Of a stretch of DNA of 64,000 bases, positions 55,662 through 63,310 are shown piece by piece (the first letter of the stretch is position 1; each line of letters starts with the position of its first letter). The position numbers were made by a program, and so were the translations under genes. The DNA is from a virus, in the IMG/VR virus record IMGVR_UViG_3300046694_000315, positions 1-64,000 of that record, one strand, 5' to 3'. The notes under the pieces are model-generated. The model worked only from the letters and a program-made list of their open reading frames with translations, was not told the DNA's origin and ran no database searches.

Positions 55662-56015
55662 TCAGACCTCCTTGCCGGTGAGGGCGGCGAGGACCCGGCG
55701 CTTGGCCTCGGCGAGGCCGTGCTGGAATCCCTCGGCGCGGATCACGGCACCGATGCGCGCGGCTTCGCGGCGGGCGCTGCGCTCGGGCATGCCTCCGTCC
55801 TCCAGCCGGACGGCGAGGTCGTTGATCTCCAACTGGGCGGTGCGGCCGTTGAGGCCGACGACGGGGCGGCCCTTGTCGCGGCCCGCGTTGTAGACGTCGT
55901 CGAGGGCGCGGCGCAGGTCGTCCATGTTGAGGTCGTCGCCCTGGCCCACGAGGTTGAAGACCTCGGTGTACTTGGCTTCGAGGGCGAGGTAGTCGCGGAC
56001 GCTGCTGTCGGCCAT
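55662..56015 (-). CDS. Hypothetical helical protein
   Basis: A 117-residue protein (SVRDYLALEAKYTEVFNLVG, then GLAEAKRRVLAALTG). No family recognised. Upstream of the metallohydrolase in one operon. Confidence 0.55.
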   Translation of the reverse strand: MADSSVRDYLALEAKYTEVFNLVGQGDDLNMDDLRRALDDVYNAGRDKGRPVVGLNGRTAQLEINDLAVRLEDGGMPERSARREAARIGAVIRAEGFQHGLAEAKRRVLAALTGKEV

Positions 56016-56023
56016 GTCGTGCT

Positions 56024-56048
56024 CCTCCTGTTGGGGGCGGTTGGTGTT
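56024..56048 (-). repeat. Start-associated leader repeat
   Basis: Variant copy (CCTCCTGTTGGGGGCGGTTG) before the start at 56015. Confidence 0.7.
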
Positions 56049-56060
56049 TCGACATGGGAA

Positions 56061-56088
56061 ACAATACTCAGGAAGCGATACTCGTCAA
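56061..56088 (-). promoter_or_regulatory. Promoter, TTGACA family
   Basis: TTGACG-16 nt-TATTGT. The leftmost-reading operon boundary of the early region. Confidence 0.7.
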
Positions 56089-56106
56089 GCCGTATCCGGG
56101 AAGCAG

Positions 56107-56143
56107 TAAGCCGTGAGCTGCGTCACACGCGGCCCACGGCTTA
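56107..56143. terminator. Terminator
   Basis: TAAGCCGTG / CACGGCTTA perfect arms after the gene ending at 56166, separating it from the promoter at 56061. Confidence 0.75.
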
Positions 56144-56165
56144 ACCTGGTTGACTTGCTCTGGAA

Positions 56166-56564
56166 TTACTTGCTAGATGTTGGCGTTTCCGTGACCGTTT
56201 CCTTCGGGCACGGAATCTTGACCTGCACGGAATGCGTGTGCGCCAGCCCGTATACGGGGGCGTACGGCGTGGCCGAGGACGTAGGTGCGGGCACTGCGGG
56301 CGAAGGCCCGACCACGAGCGATACCTTGCACGTGCCCGGGGATTCCGGCTTCGTTGCTTCCGGTGTCGGCTCGGGCAGATACCTGGTCACCGTTGACACG
56401 GGCTGCGGCGAGGAATCCCCTTCGTATTCCGGAGAATCCGACTGGGAATTCTCGGTATGAAGCCCGGGGAAATCCGACTGGGCAACCGCTGAGATCCCGA
56501 ATGCCGGTACGGCGAGAATTCCGATTGCCGCAAGGGCGACTTTGATGCGCTGGATTCCGTTCAT
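56166..56564 (-). CDS. Secreted Pro/Ser/Thr-rich protein
   Basis: A 132-residue protein with a signal peptide (RIKVALAAIGILAVPAFGIS) and a mature part rich in Pro, Ser, Thr. Motif copy: Leu-His-Thr in GLHTENSQ just after the predicted cleavage site. No enzymatic domain. Possibly a surface or lysis-related protein. Confidence 0.6.
   Translation of the reverse strand: MNGIQRIKVALAAIGILAVPAFGISAVAQSDFPGLHTENSQSDSPEYEGDSSPQPVSTVTRYLPEPTPEATKPESPGTCKVSLVVGPSPAVPAPTSSATPYAPVYGLAHTHSVQVKIPCPKETVTETPTSSK
56454..56462 (-). repeat. Dispersed CTTCATA motif copy
   Basis: CTT CAT ACC, Leu-His-Thr, secreted protein at 56166. Confidence 0.8.
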
Positions 56565-56710
56565 ACCAGCACCGTACCGAAGCCCTCGCAGTGGACACAG
56601 TCGGCGCCGTCGCGGTCTTCACCGGACCCGTAGCACCTCTTGCAGTCGATCTCCTCTGCCGCGCCCTCGCCGGTTTCGGCGGGAGACACTGCATGCACGT
56701 GTGCGCTCAT
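56561..56710 (-). CDS. Tiny DnaJ-like zinc-finger protein
   Basis: A 49-residue protein with IDCKRCYGSGEDRDGADCVH and CEGFGTV: two CxxCxGxG-like knuckles, as in the DnaJ central domain. Its stop overlaps the next start. Function unknown. Confidence 0.65.
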   Translation of the reverse strand: MSAHVHAVSPAETGEGAAEEIDCKRCYGSGEDRDGADCVHCEGFGTVLV

Positions 56711-56722
56711 GAGAAGTACTAA

Positions 56723-58261
56723 CTAACCTTCCTGGTTGATGTAAGTTGGTACGTCGACGATTTCGGCGTCGATGAAACCGGTAGAGGCTTCGATCATCCG
56801 GTCCGCCGAGAGAGGCCTGTCGAGCGCTGTCATCTGTTCCCCGGCGTCCCGGCCGAAGATACGGCTGATCATACCGGCCCCGCCGCCATTCCCCTTAGCC
56901 TCCAGTTTCACGGAGAAGGAGTCCTGCTCCAGTTCCGTCTTCACCTTCACGAGTTTCTGGAGCCGGTCGATCTCGCCGGAGAGGTTCGGATCCGCGTAGC
57001 CACCGGTCATATCCTCGACCATCTTCATGAAGAGGACCCGCTGCGCCTGCATCTCGATGAGCGAGTTCTGGAGCGACTGCATCTGCTGCTTGCTCTTCAC
57101 TTCGACCGGGATGTCGTACGCGCAGTTGGCATTCTGGTCGAAGGCCGGGCACTTCGAGGACAGGAAGCAGGACGAGCAGGCGCGCATGGACTGGCTGCGC
57201 ACGGTCAGGAGGGGGATGTCCCGCTCCTTGTTCACGCCGTCCTCGGGGTCGGTGTAGACCTCCTTCTCCTGCACCAGGCCGATGACCGGCAAGTTGGTAC
57301 GCGGGCGGTCTCTGCGGACGGCCGGAGTTGTCACCGGGTTGAGCGTTTTTCCGTCCTCCGTACCAACTTCGGTGCCCTGCATTTGAGAGAAACTCGAAAG
57401 TACCCCTCCGGCAGAAGTAGTAACTGCTTGGGCTTCCTGCGGCCGGTGCTGGTCGATCGAGGCCGCCAACTGCTGCCACGACCAGATGGTGAACCGCAGG
57501 ACCTCGTCGTTCTCTCCGGCCTCGATACGGTCGGCGTCGAAGCCCGCTTCGGTGAACAGAGTGCGGTGCCTTTTCCGCGCCTGGTCCTTGTACTTCTTCG
57601 GGTAGCGCTTCAATTCCCGGCCGGTCCACACAATGGTGTCACCGTACTGGGAAGGGGAAAGCCAGGACGTCGAGGCGACGCTGTCCCAGTTCACGGCAGC
57701 CATTTCCGCAGGCTTAGTCATGGCCACTCCGTGGAGTAGCGTGCCGTATTTCCGGGTGATCTCGTTGAGAACCGGGGTGAGATTCCGGCCGTCGAGATCC
57801 GTCTGCGTCACACCGACCCGCTTATACCTCTGGGCGAGTTTATCGAGTTCGTCGACTCCCCATTCCGAATGCCATATCGGAAGGAACTTGTCTTCCGGCA
57901 GGTCCTCGTAGAAGTCCTCTCGCCGGGCCTCGATCCATTCCCGTCCGAGAACGACAGCGTCGAACTCGGACACCATATGAAGGGAATCGATATTCTGCTG
58001 GACGAACGCTTCGTAATGCGCGGCGATGTCCTTCAGTTCGCCGATCGAGTACTTGTCGTCGTCGGCCTTGTTGACCGTGTAGGCGCCGGAGTCCAGGAAC
58101 ACCTTCTGGTTTTCGAGGTAGTTGTCCTCGATCAGCCAGGGGCGGGTGAACTTGGTCCGGCGCCGCAGGCCCATGTACGAGAGGGAGACGGTTTCGACGC
58201 CTTCCTCGGCCAGCATCTTGCGCCAGCCGGGAATCTCGGATCCGCCGAGGAAGAGGTGCAC
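56723..58261 (-). CDS. TG transglycosylase-like (TGT/DpdA-type) barrel protein, tentative
   Basis: A 512-residue protein. The first 250 residues read like a TIM barrel of the tRNA-guanine transglycosylase/DpdA kind: MHLFLGGSEIPGW, KVFLDSGAYTVNK (candidate catalytic Asp), VSEFDAVVLGREW and LLHGVAMTKP. The second half has a linker, then CSSCFLSSKCPAFDQNANCA, four Cys fit for zinc or an iron-sulfur cluster, and coiled coil. DpdA enzymes put 7-deazaguanines into DNA. Leu-His-Met near residue 94 is encoded CTT CAT ATG, a motif variant. Confidence 0.45.
   Translation of the reverse strand: MHLFLGGSEIPGWRKMLAEEGVETVSLSYMGLRRRTKFTRPWLIEDNYLENQKVFLDSGAYTVNKADDDKYSIGELKDIAAHYEAFVQQNIDSLHMVSEFDAVVLGREWIEARREDFYEDLPEDKFLPIWHSEWGVDELDKLAQRYKRVGVTQTDLDGRNLTPVLNEITRKYGTLLHGVAMTKPAEMAAVNWDSVASTSWLSPSQYGDTIVWTGRELKRYPKKYKDQARKRHRTLFTEAGFDADRIEAGENDEVLRFTIWSWQQLAASIDQHRPQEAQAVTTSAGGVLSSFSQMQGTEVGTEDGKTLNPVTTPAVRRDRPRTNLPVIGLVQEKEVYTDPEDGVNKERDIPLLTVRSQSMRACSSCFLSSKCPAFDQNANCAYDIPVEVKSKQQMQSLQNSLIEMQAQRVLFMKMVEDMTGGYADPNLSGEIDRLQKLVKVKTELEQDSFSVKLEAKGNGGGAGMISRIFGRDAGEQMTALDRPLSADRMIEASTGFIDAEIVDVPTYINQEG
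57974..57982 (-). repeat. Dispersed CTTCATA motif copy
   Basis: CTT CAT ATG, Leu-His-Met, TGT-like protein. Confidence 0.7.
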
Positions 58262-58287
58262 GGTTTGGTTCTCCGAATCTGCTTGGG

Positions 58288-58971
58288 TTACTTCGGGGGC
58301 TGGACGGCGCTCTTGGGGAAGAGGCCGGGCTGGGTGACGCGGGGCTTCTTGGCGGCCGGAGCGCCTGCGGCGGGCTTCTGCCGGGGGCCCGGCGACGCGG
58401 CCATCCCGAACTGCTGCGGGGAGCGGACCTGGCTCGGGCCGAACAGTCCGGCCTGGACCACGCGCTGCGGCTTGGCGGCCGGTGGCGGCGTCTGCGGGGC
58501 CGACTGGACGGGGGTGCCAGAGGTGCTGGCGTGGGTGCCGAACGCGGAGTGGAAGTCGTCCCAGGCCCCGCCGGAGGGCTTGCTCTGCGCCTGGATGCCG
58601 TTCATCCGGGCGTTGAAGGTATGAAGGAGGTCGGAGGCCGCGCCGGAGTGCTGGGCATGCCAGGCGTCGAGGCTGGAGGAGTGGTCCTCGCGCACCCGCT
58701 GGATGTCGGCCTGGTTCTTGATGCCGTTGGCGATTCCCTCGCGGCTCATCACGCGAGCGTGCATGCTGCTGTCCTGGGCCGGGGCGCTCTGCTGGCCCTG
58801 TCCCTTGACGCGGATCTTGATGCGGGAGTTGGCGGGCTGCTGGCCGTTCTTGGCGTTCTCCAGGTCGCTGACGCGCTGCTCGACGCTGCGGCGCGAGCCG
58901 GGGAACTGGAGGGGCTGGAGGTAGCGGTCGCGGATCTGGGTCGCGATGGAATGGAAGACGGAGCCACTCAT
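58288..58971 (-). CDS. Hypothetical low-complexity protein
   Basis: A 227-residue protein with a helical first half and a C-terminal half rich in Pro, Ala, Gln, Lys with repeated QAGLFG/QPGLFP segments, probably disordered binding motifs. Motif copy: Leu-His-Thr in DLLHTFNARM. ATG overlaps the upstream stop (ATGA). Confidence 0.55.
   Translation of the reverse strand: MSGSVFHSIATQIRDRYLQPLQFPGSRRSVEQRVSDLENAKNGQQPANSRIKIRVKGQGQQSAPAQDSSMHARVMSREGIANGIKNQADIQRVREDHSSSLDAWHAQHSGAASDLLHTFNARMNGIQAQSKPSGGAWDDFHSAFGTHASTSGTPVQSAPQTPPPAAKPQRVVQAGLFGPSQVRSPQQFGMAASPGPRQKPAAGAPAAKKPRVTQPGLFPKSAVQPPK
58618..58626 (-). repeat. Dispersed CTTCATA motif copy
   Basis: CTT CAT ACC, Leu-His-Thr, gene at 58288. 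Confidence 0.8.
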
Positions 58972-59267
58972 GGCCGTATGTCCCTTCTCAGGAAGTAGAG
59001 GTAGCGGTGTCCGGCCACGAAGGAGGCCAGGAAGCCGACGCTGATCAGCGACCGCGCGGACGTGCTCGACGCCAGGAACACGGCGGTGAAGACGGTCACG
59101 TTGGTGCTGTAGACGAAGAGGGTGGCGGCGAGCCATCGCTCTGCGGCGCCGAGCTGGCGCCAGGCGGGGATCGTCGCGCGCAGAAGCAGGGCCGCGAACG
59201 CTGCTCCGGTGAGGACGGAGAGGATGCGGGCGATGCCGATGAACAGGACATAGCCGTTGCTGGTCAC
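58968..59267 (-). CDS. Holin-like membrane protein
   Basis: A 99-residue protein with three membrane helices (YVLFIGIARILSVLTGAAFA; AAERWLAATLFVYSTNVTVF; SLISVGFLASFVAGHRYLYF) and a charged end with RRDIRP. Size and topology fit a holin. GTG overlaps the upstream stop. It lies near lysin genes. Confidence 0.55.
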   Translation of the reverse strand: MTSNGYVLFIGIARILSVLTGAAFAALLLRATIPAWRQLGAAERWLAATLFVYSTNVTVFTAVFLASSTSARSLISVGFLASFVAGHRYLYFLRRDIRP

Positions 59268-59758
59268 AGGATCTCCATGTGTGGGCGCTGATCTTCTTCG
59301 CGTAGTGCTCGCTGCCTCTCCACTTCGTCCACCAGGGCCGACCAGGGGGTGACGCTCTCCTGGTAGTCGGGGCGGAAGCGTGGGGAGGAGTAGTTGGGGT
59401 GTAGGTAGTTGAGGACCCCGACCCCGTGGGCCATGACGTGGGCGGCGATCTCCGGGTCGGGCTCGATCAGCAGCTCGACGTGGCATCCGGCCTGCCGTAG
59501 CCGGGAGATCTGGCGCATCCTTCGTTCGGCCGGGTCCTCGGGATCCCGCAGGTGCGCGGGGATGAGGTAGGGGTGCTTGTTGAAGCCGTTGACGCGCAGC
59601 CAGTGCTTGACCGGCTCGACGTCGGTGTTGTCGGTGATGAGGGCGACCCGGTAGGTCTCCATCAGGCCCCAGTACAGGCGCTGGCCCTGGTGGATGACGG
59701 CTTCGCCGACCTCCTTGGACAGCACGCCCTCAACGACGATGGCGACGGTTGCAGTCAT
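59264..59758 (-). CDS. HAD-like protein
   Basis: A 164-residue protein with VAIVVEGVLS at the N-terminus and TYRVALITDNTDVEPVKHWL, like the first and second motifs of HAD phosphatases, though the DxD of motif I is replaced by VEG. Probably a degenerate or divergent HAD fold. Coupled to the holin-like gene. Confidence 0.5.
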   Translation of the reverse strand: MTATVAIVVEGVLSKEVGEAVIHQGQRLYWGLMETYRVALITDNTDVEPVKHWLRVNGFNKHPYLIPAHLRDPEDPAERRMRQISRLRQAGCHVELLIEPDPEIAAHVMAHGVGVLNYLHPNYSSPRFRPDYQESVTPWSALVDEVERQRALREEDQRPHMEIL

Positions 59759-59764
59759 CGTCGA

Positions 59765-60625
59765 TCACCCGTGCCGGTGTTCGATCAGGCCCTCACGGTG
59801 GGCCTTCTCATGGGCGCGGACGGCCTTGCGCTGGTCGTGCTCCAGGAAGCGGGGACTCATCCCGTGGGCCTGGATCAGGTGCTCGTGCACGGCGTCGAGG
59901 TTGGTGTGGGTCTTGATCTTGGGTTCGACGGGGGCGGTCTTCTCGAACTGGTCGAGGTTGAGGACGTGGGCCCCGACATGGGTGTCTCCCCGGCCGCGCG
60001 CTTCGGCGAGCCGGTGGTGCGCGTCGGCGACGTACGGTGTGCCGCCCTGGATGACCACCTTCACGTGCGGGTGGTCGGGGGCCAGCGGGCCGGTGATGTA
60101 GGAGTGTGAGCCGGTCTCGTACGAGGTCTGGCCGGTGTGCAGGACGGCGCTGGTGCTGATGCTCTGGAACTTGGCGTGCTTGTTCCAGAAGGCCTCGTTG
60201 CCGTGGCTCATCTGCGGGCCGTGCTTCTCGTACCACTTGTCGTCGATCTTGGTGTCGACGACGTTGCCGTGCCCGTCGAGGTGCCCGAACTGCTGCGGGG
60301 AGTGCGGCGGGCCCATGACCATCTGCCCCTCGGACTGGGGGTAGTTGGTGCGCTCCTCGTCATGGATGAGCGTCTCGTCACGGGCGGCGCCGAGCGAGGT
60401 GACCTTGGTGAACATCCCGCCGCTGTGAGGCGTGGGATGCCCGATATGAAGTGCGCCGGGCTTGGCCTGGAGATGCAGCGGCGTGTCCTTGGTCAGGTGG
60501 TAGGCCGCGCGGAGCGCGGTCTGCTTCTGGCCTTGGGCGGAGACCCTGCTGCCCAGGGGGACCGGGAGGGCGGTCTGCTCGAACTGTGGACCGGCGGTGT
60601 CCGGCTTACTGCGGGAAGGTGCCAT
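59765..60625 (-). CDS. ParB-like nuclease-fold protein
   Basis: A 286-residue protein. The stretch VVIQGGTPYVADAHHRLAEA resembles the ParB/Srx Gly-rich and DGxHR region. Motif copy: Leu-His-Ile (CTT CAT ATC) near residue 60, while another Leu-His-Thr near residue 165 uses CTG CAC ACC. ATG at 60625 overlaps the upstream stop; GTG at 60628 is possible. Could act on DNA or nucleotides; uncertain. Confidence 0.55.
   Translation of the reverse strand: MAPSRSKPDTAGPQFEQTALPVPLGSRVSAQGQKQTALRAAYHLTKDTPLHLQAKPGALHIGHPTPHSGGMFTKVTSLGAARDETLIHDEERTNYPQSEGQMVMGPPHSPQQFGHLDGHGNVVDTKIDDKWYEKHGPQMSHGNEAFWNKHAKFQSISTSAVLHTGQTSYETGSHSYITGPLAPDHPHVKVVIQGGTPYVADAHHRLAEARGRGDTHVGAHVLNLDQFEKTAPVEPKIKTHTNLDAVHEHLIQAHGMSPRFLEHDQRKAVRAHEKAHREGLIEHRHG
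60443..60451 (-). repeat. Dispersed CTTCATA motif copy
   Basis: CTT CAT ATC, Leu-His-Ile, ParB-like gene. Confidence 0.75.
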
Positions 60626-61617
60626 CACGCTCTCCTGTAGGGGGTGTTCCAGAGGGCCGCCTTGGCCAGGGCCACGGCAGCGTCATCGAGGGGAGCCCCG
60701 TACAGATCCGTTTCTTGTGCTTTGCGGGCCTCGGTCTCCGCCGTGGCGAGGGCGCTCAGGGCCTGGACGGTCCCGGCTTCCTTGTGTGCCTGCCAGCGGA
60801 AGTTGTAGTAGTCGCCGTAGCCCTCGCCGGTCCCGGAGAAGGCCATGCGGCGGCTGAGGTGGATGTCGTCGAAGAGGGCCTTGGCCTGCTCGGTGACGAT
60901 GCGCTGGGAGTCCATGGCGTTCTTCCAGGCCGGGCTGTTCTCCACGGACTGGGCGGCCTGGGAGCGCAGCAGGCCGTAGCGCTTGACGAGCAGCTCGGCC
61001 TGCTTCTGCTCGGCTTCGACGGCGGTCTTCCACTCGGCCGGGTAGAGGCTGCGCGGGTCGTCCGGCAGCTCGGGCGGGGTGATGTCCCAGCGGTCGGCGG
61101 TGAGGTTGTAGGCCGCGTAGGGGTGAATTGCGGCGATGCTGTGCGAGGTCGTACCCGGGTTCAGGTAGTAGGTGACCTCGTACGTCTGGCCGTGGAAGTT
61201 CGTGTTCGCGGTGGACGGCCACAGGTTCCGCTTGAGGTCTGTGTTCAGGAGGTCCGCGAATTCCGTTTCGCTGATTCCCTGGAAGGTGGGATTGGCCTCG
61301 TAGAACTTCGGGAAGTCGACGCCGAAGAGGACGTCGAGGTCGCCGTTTCCTCGGTCTCCGGCCCACTGGTAGGAGATGCCGGAGCCTGCGAGCCAGGCCG
61401 CTGACCAGGTGCGGGCGCCCTTGTAGCGGGCGTCGAGGAAGTTGTTCAGGATGCCGAGGATGTGGTCGCGAACGTCGGGCTTGATGTGCTTGCCGTCGAA
61501 GATGTGCGGGTCCAGTCCGCGCTGCGGCGTGCTGAAATAGCCGGATGCCCCCGCGTGAATGTCGGGCTGTGCTCCCTGGCTTACTGCTCGATTGAGGTAG
61601 AACTCGTATCCGGCCAT
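60625..61617 (-). CDS. Nucleotidyltransferase-like protein
   Basis: A 330-residue protein with WLAGSGISYQWAGDRGNGDL directly followed by DVLFGVDF: the GS and DLDV motifs of polymerase-beta type nucleotidyltransferases. The C-terminal half is helical. Unlike the RlaP-like protein at 35653 it is not near RNA-repair genes. It could modify RNA, protein or a small molecule. Confidence 0.6.
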   Translation of the reverse strand: MAGYEFYLNRAVSQGAQPDIHAGASGYFSTPQRGLDPHIFDGKHIKPDVRDHILGILNNFLDARYKGARTWSAAWLAGSGISYQWAGDRGNGDLDVLFGVDFPKFYEANPTFQGISETEFADLLNTDLKRNLWPSTANTNFHGQTYEVTYYLNPGTTSHSIAAIHPYAAYNLTADRWDITPPELPDDPRSLYPAEWKTAVEAEQKQAELLVKRYGLLRSQAAQSVENSPAWKNAMDSQRIVTEQAKALFDDIHLSRRMAFSGTGEGYGDYYNFRWQAHKEAGTVQALSALATAETEARKAQETDLYGAPLDDAAVALAKAALWNTPYRRA

Positions 61618-61642
61618 GGTTTCGATTCTAGCTGGAATAGGG

Positions 61643-61678
61643 AAAGCCCCCGATTCTGCAATTGAATCGGGGGCTTTA
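61643..61678 (-). terminator. Terminator
   Basis: AAAGCCCCCGATTC / GAATCGGGGGCTTT perfect stem, 7-nt loop, with T-rich flank, between the nucleotidyltransferase-like gene and the gene ending at 61695. Confidence 0.85.
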
Positions 61679-61694
61679 GTAGTTGCTATTTCTC

Positions 61695-62084
61695 TCAGAG
61701 TTTGAGAGAAGCGCGGAGTTGGGCCTCCTGGGCCTGCCGCTGCATCGCCTGTCCGACCATCATCATCTGCTGCTGGGTGCGCTGGGCCGTCTCCATGACG
61801 GTGAGGTCCTTCTGGACCACGGCGACGGCGCCGTAGATGTCGTCGGGGGTGGCTCCTCGCCGGGGGACGAACTTCTGGGTCAGGTCGCTGGTGGCGACGA
61901 CTGCGCCGTCCAGGCCGACCGCGACGAGGAACGCCGTGGTGACCGGGGTGCCGATCTCGTCTTCGGCGGGCGGGTGCTCGTCCGCCATCTTGGCCAGGGC
62001 CTCACGCTGCTCGGGCGTGAGGTCGTCAGTATGAAGCGCGCTGCTGTCGCTGCTGGGGGTCTGGCCGAGGATCGGGATGCTCAT
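61695..62084 (-). CDS. Hypothetical protein with a dispersed-motif copy
   Basis: A 129-residue protein; the centre (TTAFLVAVGLDGAVVATSDL) is beta-rich, the C-terminus is a Gln/Met/Ala coiled coil. Residues 17-19 are Leu-His-Thr (CTT CAT ACT). No family recognised. Confidence 0.55.
   Translation of the reverse strand: MSIPILGQTPSSDSSALHTDDLTPEQREALAKMADEHPPAEDEIGTPVTTAFLVAVGLDGAVVATSDLTQKFVPRRGATPDDIYGAVAVVQKDLTVMETAQRTQQQMMMVGQAMQRQAQEAQLRASLKL
62028..62036 (-). repeat. Dispersed CTTCATA motif copy
   Basis: CTT CAT ACT, Leu-His-Thr, gene at 61695. Confidence 0.8.
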
Positions 62085-62112
62085 GTGTGCTCCAGGTATG
62101 TGTCGGGTGGGG

Positions 62113-62598
62113 TTACTTGTAGAGTCCGGCCTTCTCGCGGGCGCTCTGCACGACGAGGGAGTGGACCGGGCAGAACTCGCAGAGGTAGCGGTCCTGGGCG
62201 GACTTGTACTTCGGCAGGCCTGCCGCCTTGCGCTCGGCTGCGGTGTCCGGCGTGAGGCGCTTGGAGCCGGTCTTGTAGTCGCCGCAGCCGGGGTTGCGGG
62301 CGTGGGCCTTCCAGCAGGCGTGGGCGTCTTCCTGGAAGGTGTTCTTCGCCTCGTAGAAGGTGGTGTCGAAGCCGGTGTGGCCGGTCTTGTCCCTGATCTG
62401 GGCGATGATCGCGTCGCGGGTGCTGGGGCTGTCCCAGTGCTTCTTCTCCACGCGAAGCATCGGGTGCGCGACGTGGTTGGGGTGCTTCTGCACGAGTGCT
62501 TCCAGGAGGAAGTCGGCGCGGGGGTCGCCCTCGTAGTCGGGCAGTTCCTCCATCGTGCCGCAGGTCTTGCAGAGAAGAAGCCGTATGTGCTCGGCCAT
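62113..62598 (-). CDS. Zinc-binding protein with split Cys pairs
   Basis: A 161-residue protein with LLLCKTCGTMEE at the start, ACWKAHARNPGCGD in the middle and YLCEFCPVHS near the end. The outer pairs may form one zinc site. No family recognised. Confidence 0.55.
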   Translation of the reverse strand: MAEHIRLLLCKTCGTMEELPDYEGDPRADFLLEALVQKHPNHVAHPMLRVEKKHWDSPSTRDAIIAQIRDKTGHTGFDTTFYEAKNTFQEDAHACWKAHARNPGCGDYKTGSKRLTPDTAAERKAAGLPKYKSAQDRYLCEFCPVHSLVVQSAREKAGLYK

Positions 62599-62612
62599 GG
62601 TGTCCCTTCGAA

Positions 62613-63218
62613 TCAGTACCAGTTAGTGGCCTGGGAGTGTGCCCAGGCGGTGCAGGGTGTCCCGTATACCGCCTCGATGTATCCGAGTCCCCATCGTATC
62701 TGGGTTATTGCATTGGTTTGCCAATCCGAACCGGCGGAAGCCATCTTCGAGGCCGGTAGTGCCTGGGGTATTCCGTAGGCGCCGGAGGAGGGGTTGGTGG
62801 CGGTGACGCGCCAGTTGGACTCCTTCTCCCACAGCAGGTCCAGGCAGGCGAACTGGGTGGCTCCGACCTTGGCGAGGGCGTAGGCCTTCGGGGAGGTCGT
62901 GGCGACGACGGTGTGCGTCGGCGTTGGGGACGCGCGGGGCGTCTTCGTCGGTTTTGGCTGGTGGGAGTGGGTGGCGCTGGCGGTCGGCTTGGGGGTCTTG
63001 GTGACCTTGGGGGTGGGCGCCGGAGCCGCCGAGGTATGAAGCGAGGGACGCGTCAGGGACCGGTTGGCGGTGTCCGGAGCTGCTCGGGTGACGGTCGGCG
63101 CTGCGGCGATGCCGCTGTAGTCGACGGGCTGGCCCTGGCCGGTGATGGAGATGGCCGATACGACGGAAGCCGTAACGAGGATGGCGGACGCTGCTGCTGC
63201 TGCGACGCGGTAGCGCAT
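62613..63218 (-). CDS. Secreted lytic transglycosylase-like protein
   Basis: A 201-residue protein: signal peptide (residues 1-25), a long Thr/Pro/Lys/Ser linker, and a C-terminal SLT/Rpf-like domain with LDLLWEKESNWRVTATNPSS (catalytic Glu) and GAYGIPQALP. It should cleave peptidoglycan glycan strands. Motif copy: Leu-His-Thr in the linker. ATG at 63218 chosen for its GAGG site. Confidence 0.85.
   Translation of the reverse strand: MRYRVAAAAASAILVTASVVSAISITGQGQPVDYSGIAAAPTVTRAAPDTANRSLTRPSLHTSAAPAPTPKVTKTPKPTASATHSHQPKPTKTPRASPTPTHTVVATTSPKAYALAKVGATQFACLDLLWEKESNWRVTATNPSSGAYGIPQALPASKMASAGSDWQTNAITQIRWGLGYIEAVYGTPCTAWAHSQATNWY
63033..63041 (-). repeat. Dispersed CTTCATA motif copy
   Basis: CTT CAT ACC, Leu-His-Thr, linker of the transglycosylase. 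Confidence 0.8.
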
Positions 63219-63310
63219 GCGGTGCCTCACTTTCGGGGACGTTCTTGCTCTTAGAACGTAACATCCCCACTACGGCATTGGAAGCCGTAATGGGGATGAC
63301 GTTGTTCAGA

